NCBI GenBank assembly: GCA_938046115.1
Contig: CALIXX010000002.1
Span: forward strand, 1 to 64,000
DNA: 64,000 bases
Direction of reading: 5' to 3'
From: an uncultured Candidatus Saccharibacteria bacterium
Lineage (GTDB): Bacteria > Patescibacteriota > Saccharimonadia > Saccharimonadales > Saccharimonadaceae
Shown: in pieces, positions 61,955-64,000 of the stretch
Layout of the letters: the number at the start of each line of letters is the position of its first letter
Numbering within the stretch: the first letter of the stretch is position 1
Notes under the pieces: generated by a model
The model's input: the letters and a program-made list of their open reading frames with translations, nothing else
What the model was told of the DNA's origin: nothing
Databases searched by the model: none
Position numbers and translations under genes: made by a program

Positions 61955-64000
61955 CTATTCGTAAATCGCTGCCACTTTCTCCTCAATATTCTTCCACTGG
62001 TAGTCGTTGGCTGTTTGGCGGCCACCAGCGATGAGTTTGTCACGCAGTGCTTTGTCTGCCACCAGGCGCTCCACCGCCGCGACACCAGCCGCGATATCAC
62101 CCTGTTGGTAGAGGAGGCAGTTCTCGCCATCCTTGAGGTATTCGACATTGCCGCCATTGGGCACCACTACTGCAAGGCCACCGGTTGCCATCATCTCAAG
62201 TGGTGGGTAGGAGAAGCTCTCAAGGATGCTTGTTTTGATGAGAATGTCACAGCTGGCGTATACTTCGCCGACCTTCTCAGGTGCAATGCGATTGTAGAAT
62301 GTATCGACGCGGTACCAGTCCTTAGGCTCTTTGCGGTACGATAGGTATGAAACCTCATACTTCGCAGGGTCGAGCTGGTTGATGATGCGGAAGGCTTCGT
62401 CGGTGTTTTTATACTCGCTCTTACTATCGCCCTCGACGAGGATTTTTATCTTGCGACCACTGTCAAAATCGCGCTCGCGGTATGGATAATACTCGATATC
62501 GATGCCGTTCGAGACATACTTCGCATCCTTACCAAACATATCTTTGAGCCACTTCTGGCACCAGAGCGACATTGTTACATAGCGCACGCCCGACTGGTCG
62601 CAGTACGATGCGTTCGCCGCGAAGCGTGGCCCACCCGTGCCGGGAATATAAAAATCAGTCTCGAAGTTTTGGACGAAGTAGAGCCGGTTGCGTACATTGG
62701 GGTGCTTTTTGATAATCTCCACCGTTGACCACAGCGTCGCCACTTGCGTATCGAAGAAGGCCTCTATCTTCGTCTTGTGTGCTGTAATAACATTGAAGCC
62801 TGGCAATTCAGAGCGGTATTGGTAGGTCTTTTTGGCTTGCTTAAGGGCATGCTTACTTACTGAATCGATCAGCGTTACATCCCAGCCCGCCTTGCGGAGA
62901 ATGTCAGCGTGTTTGACGGCAACGATCACTCCACCCGAGATATCTGTCGAAGGCAAAACAAAGCCAATATTGCGCGCCAAGCGCTTCCGTATAAACGATG
63001 CAAGCGTGTAGCCAGTGTAGACTGTCGAATAATCATTGGTGGCAATCTTGTGTGCATTCTCGCCCAGCTGAGTGCGCAGTGCTTTGTCGGTAATGAGGCG
63101 ATCGAGTGCTGCGTACCAATCGTTATCTGCACCAACCAAGAGGCCTGTCTCACCATCCTTGACCTGTTCGGCAAAGGCCCCCACCTGGCTCGCCACCGTT
63201 GGCACCTTGACGAGGCCAGCCTCAAGCCATTTATTCTCAGACTTCGCACGGTTAAAGATCGTATCGACTAGTGGTGCAAGGATGATATCGCAATCCACCA
63301 TCACTGCGGGCAGCTCCCGCCAATCAACAAAGCCCGACGTCATCACCCGCTCCTTATACGGCTCAAGTGCAGCCGGCACATCGAGAATACCAGCAATCTT
63401 GAGGTGGAGCTGTGGATATGCATCGAACAGCCGAATCAAATCTGGGATGACTAGCTCAAAGTCCTCATTGTGCGTAATACTCCCACTAAAGTACCCAATG
63501 ATGATTTTGTCTGCATCTTTGGCGATCTTCCCCTCAGCCAGGTCTTCAAGTGCCATGTTAGACGTCTTGATCATCTCATCAGAGGCGGCATTACGGTTGA
63601 TGAGTACATCGCCAGTGGTGTATTTTTGCAGCTCATCGCGCAGTTGCGTTGTAGTTGTCACAACGTGATCACAAAGCTTAAGTGTCTCACGCATACGGTT
63701 CACTCCATCGTCATAGAGCTGCTTATCGGCTTGGTTCATCTGCTGGACGTACTTAATGCCGTCGGTATACGTTTGATCGATAACAAGATCGTCAATATCA
63801 AAAAAGCAGGTCTTGTTGAAGAACTTTGCTTGCTTAATAAATTCCCGCACCGTCTCTGTCACTGGGCAACGAAAGAATACGAAGCCACGATAATATTTGA
63901 GGTCATCCAGCGAGAGTCGATCATAAAACACACTCTCCACCGTTAGCCCCTGCGACATCAACTGCTCCATTTGGTGTGCCACGCGGTAGCGCTCGGGGTG
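61955..64000 (-). CDS. large glycosyltransferase, partial at the window edge
   Basis: 681 residues visible; the frame stays open to base 64000, so the N-terminus lies outside and GTG at 63982 is internal. There are two glycosyltransferase-like GT-B regions: first with FDIDDLVID, LKIAGILDVPAAL and EAGLVKVPTVASQ; second with GFVLPSTDISGGVIVAVKHADILRKAGWDV, KILVEGDSKSEYKN, and the donor-site ASCDILIKTSILESFSYPPLEMMATGGLAVVVPNGGN. A two-domain glycan-polymerising or repeat-adding transferase is likely. It fits the surface glycan locus. Confidence 0.85.
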   Translation of the reverse strand, partial: HPERYRVAHQMEQLMSQGLTVESVFYDRLSLDDLKYYRGFVFFRCPVTETVREFIKQAKFFNKTCFFDIDDLVIDQTYTDGIKYVQQMNQADKQLYDDGVNRMRETLKLCDHVVTTTTQLRDELQKYTTGDVLINRNAASDEMIKTSNMALEDLAEGKIAKDADKIIIGYFSGSITHNEDFELVIPDLIRLFDAYPQLHLKIAGILDVPAALEPYKERVMTSGFVDWRELPAVMVDCDIILAPLVDTIFNRAKSENKWLEAGLVKVPTVASQVGAFAEQVKDGETGLLVGADNDWYAALDRLITDKALRTQLGENAHKIATNDYSTVYTGYTLASFIRKRLARNIGFVLPSTDISGGVIVAVKHADILRKAGWDVTLIDSVSKHALKQAKKTYQYRSELPGFNVITAHKTKIEAFFDTQVATLWSTVEIIKKHPNVRNRLYFVQNFETDFYIPGTGGPRFAANASYCDQSGVRYVTMSLWCQKWLKDMFGKDAKYVSNGIDIEYYPYRERDFDSGRKIKILVEGDSKSEYKNTDEAFRIINQLDPAKYEVSYLSYRKEPKDWYRVDTFYNRIAPEKVGEVYASCDILIKTSILESFSYPPLEMMATGGLAVVVPNGGNVEYLKDGENCLLYQQGDIAAGVAAVERLVADKALRDKLIAGGRQTANDYQWKNIEEKVAAIYE

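Overview
The window is a gene-dense chromosomal segment of a small-genome bacterium, read as a member of Candidatus Saccharibacteria (TM7) or a close Patescibacteria/CPR relative. The placement is inferred from the gene set: several small conserved proteins of CPR type, ComEC plus a pilin, a large surface-polysaccharide locus, ChW-repeat and Cys-repeat surface proteins, and no amino-acid, nucleotide or lipid biosynthesis genes. TGA is an ordinary stop here. No rRNA, CRISPR array, prophage or insertion sequence was seen.

Layout. 1-2.9 kb is accessory: small unknown ORFs, a truncated DEDD-exonuclease-like fragment and tRNA-CAT. 2.9-10.3 kb holds a membrane protein, a MurC ligase, recX, a 2H phosphoesterase, recA, a pilin-like protein, a PH-domain membrane protein, ruvB and a HIT protein. 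10.3-12.4 kb holds two paralogous HD-domain hydrolases around a CDP-alcohol-phosphotransferase-like protein. 12.7-21.8 kb holds ruvA, a class A PBP, ruvC, a surface protein with five Cys repeats, tRNA-Lys, comEC, yebC and a membrane protein. 21.9-24.2 kb is an overlapping operon of ATP-grasp ligase, retropepsin-like protease and RimK-like ATP-grasp. 24.4-29.4 kb holds dnaJ under a CIRCE element, radC, and a permease / TIGR03943 / propeller operon. 29.5-36.5 kb holds a single-chain RNA-repair enzyme (kinase, phosphatase, ligase), a polysaccharide deacetylase, an HD-like/DUF1152 fusion and an endonuclease/exonuclease/phosphatase protein. 36.6-38.9 kb holds tRNA-Asn, a beta-lactamase-fold protein and a LexA-type HTH protein. 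38.9-64 kb is the envelope polysaccharide locus: polymerase/ligase, initiating sugar transferase, several glycosyltransferases, glmS, galE, rmlABCD plus a second rmlD, a Nudix hydrolase, flippase, DUF2142 protein, and a two-gene secreted ChW-repeat module.

How it works together. glmS, galE and rmlABCD supply UDP-GlcNAc/Gal and dTDP-rhamnose. The polyprenyl-phosphate sugar transferase, GT2/GT4/GT8 enzymes, flippase and O-antigen-ligase-like protein would assemble and export a rhamnose-containing surface glycan. The class A PBP, MurC, deacetylase and lytic-domain ChW protein shape the wall. recA, recX, ruvABC, radC, comEC and the pilin form a recombination and transformation set.

Promoters. 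Many genes have a TATAAT-like -10 box, often an extended TGnTATAAT, exactly six bases before the ATG and no Shine-Dalgarno site. This predicts leaderless mRNAs as a routine mode. Genes inside operons and a minority of first genes carry AGGAG-type ribosome sites. These signals were used to trim many ORFs to internal starts.
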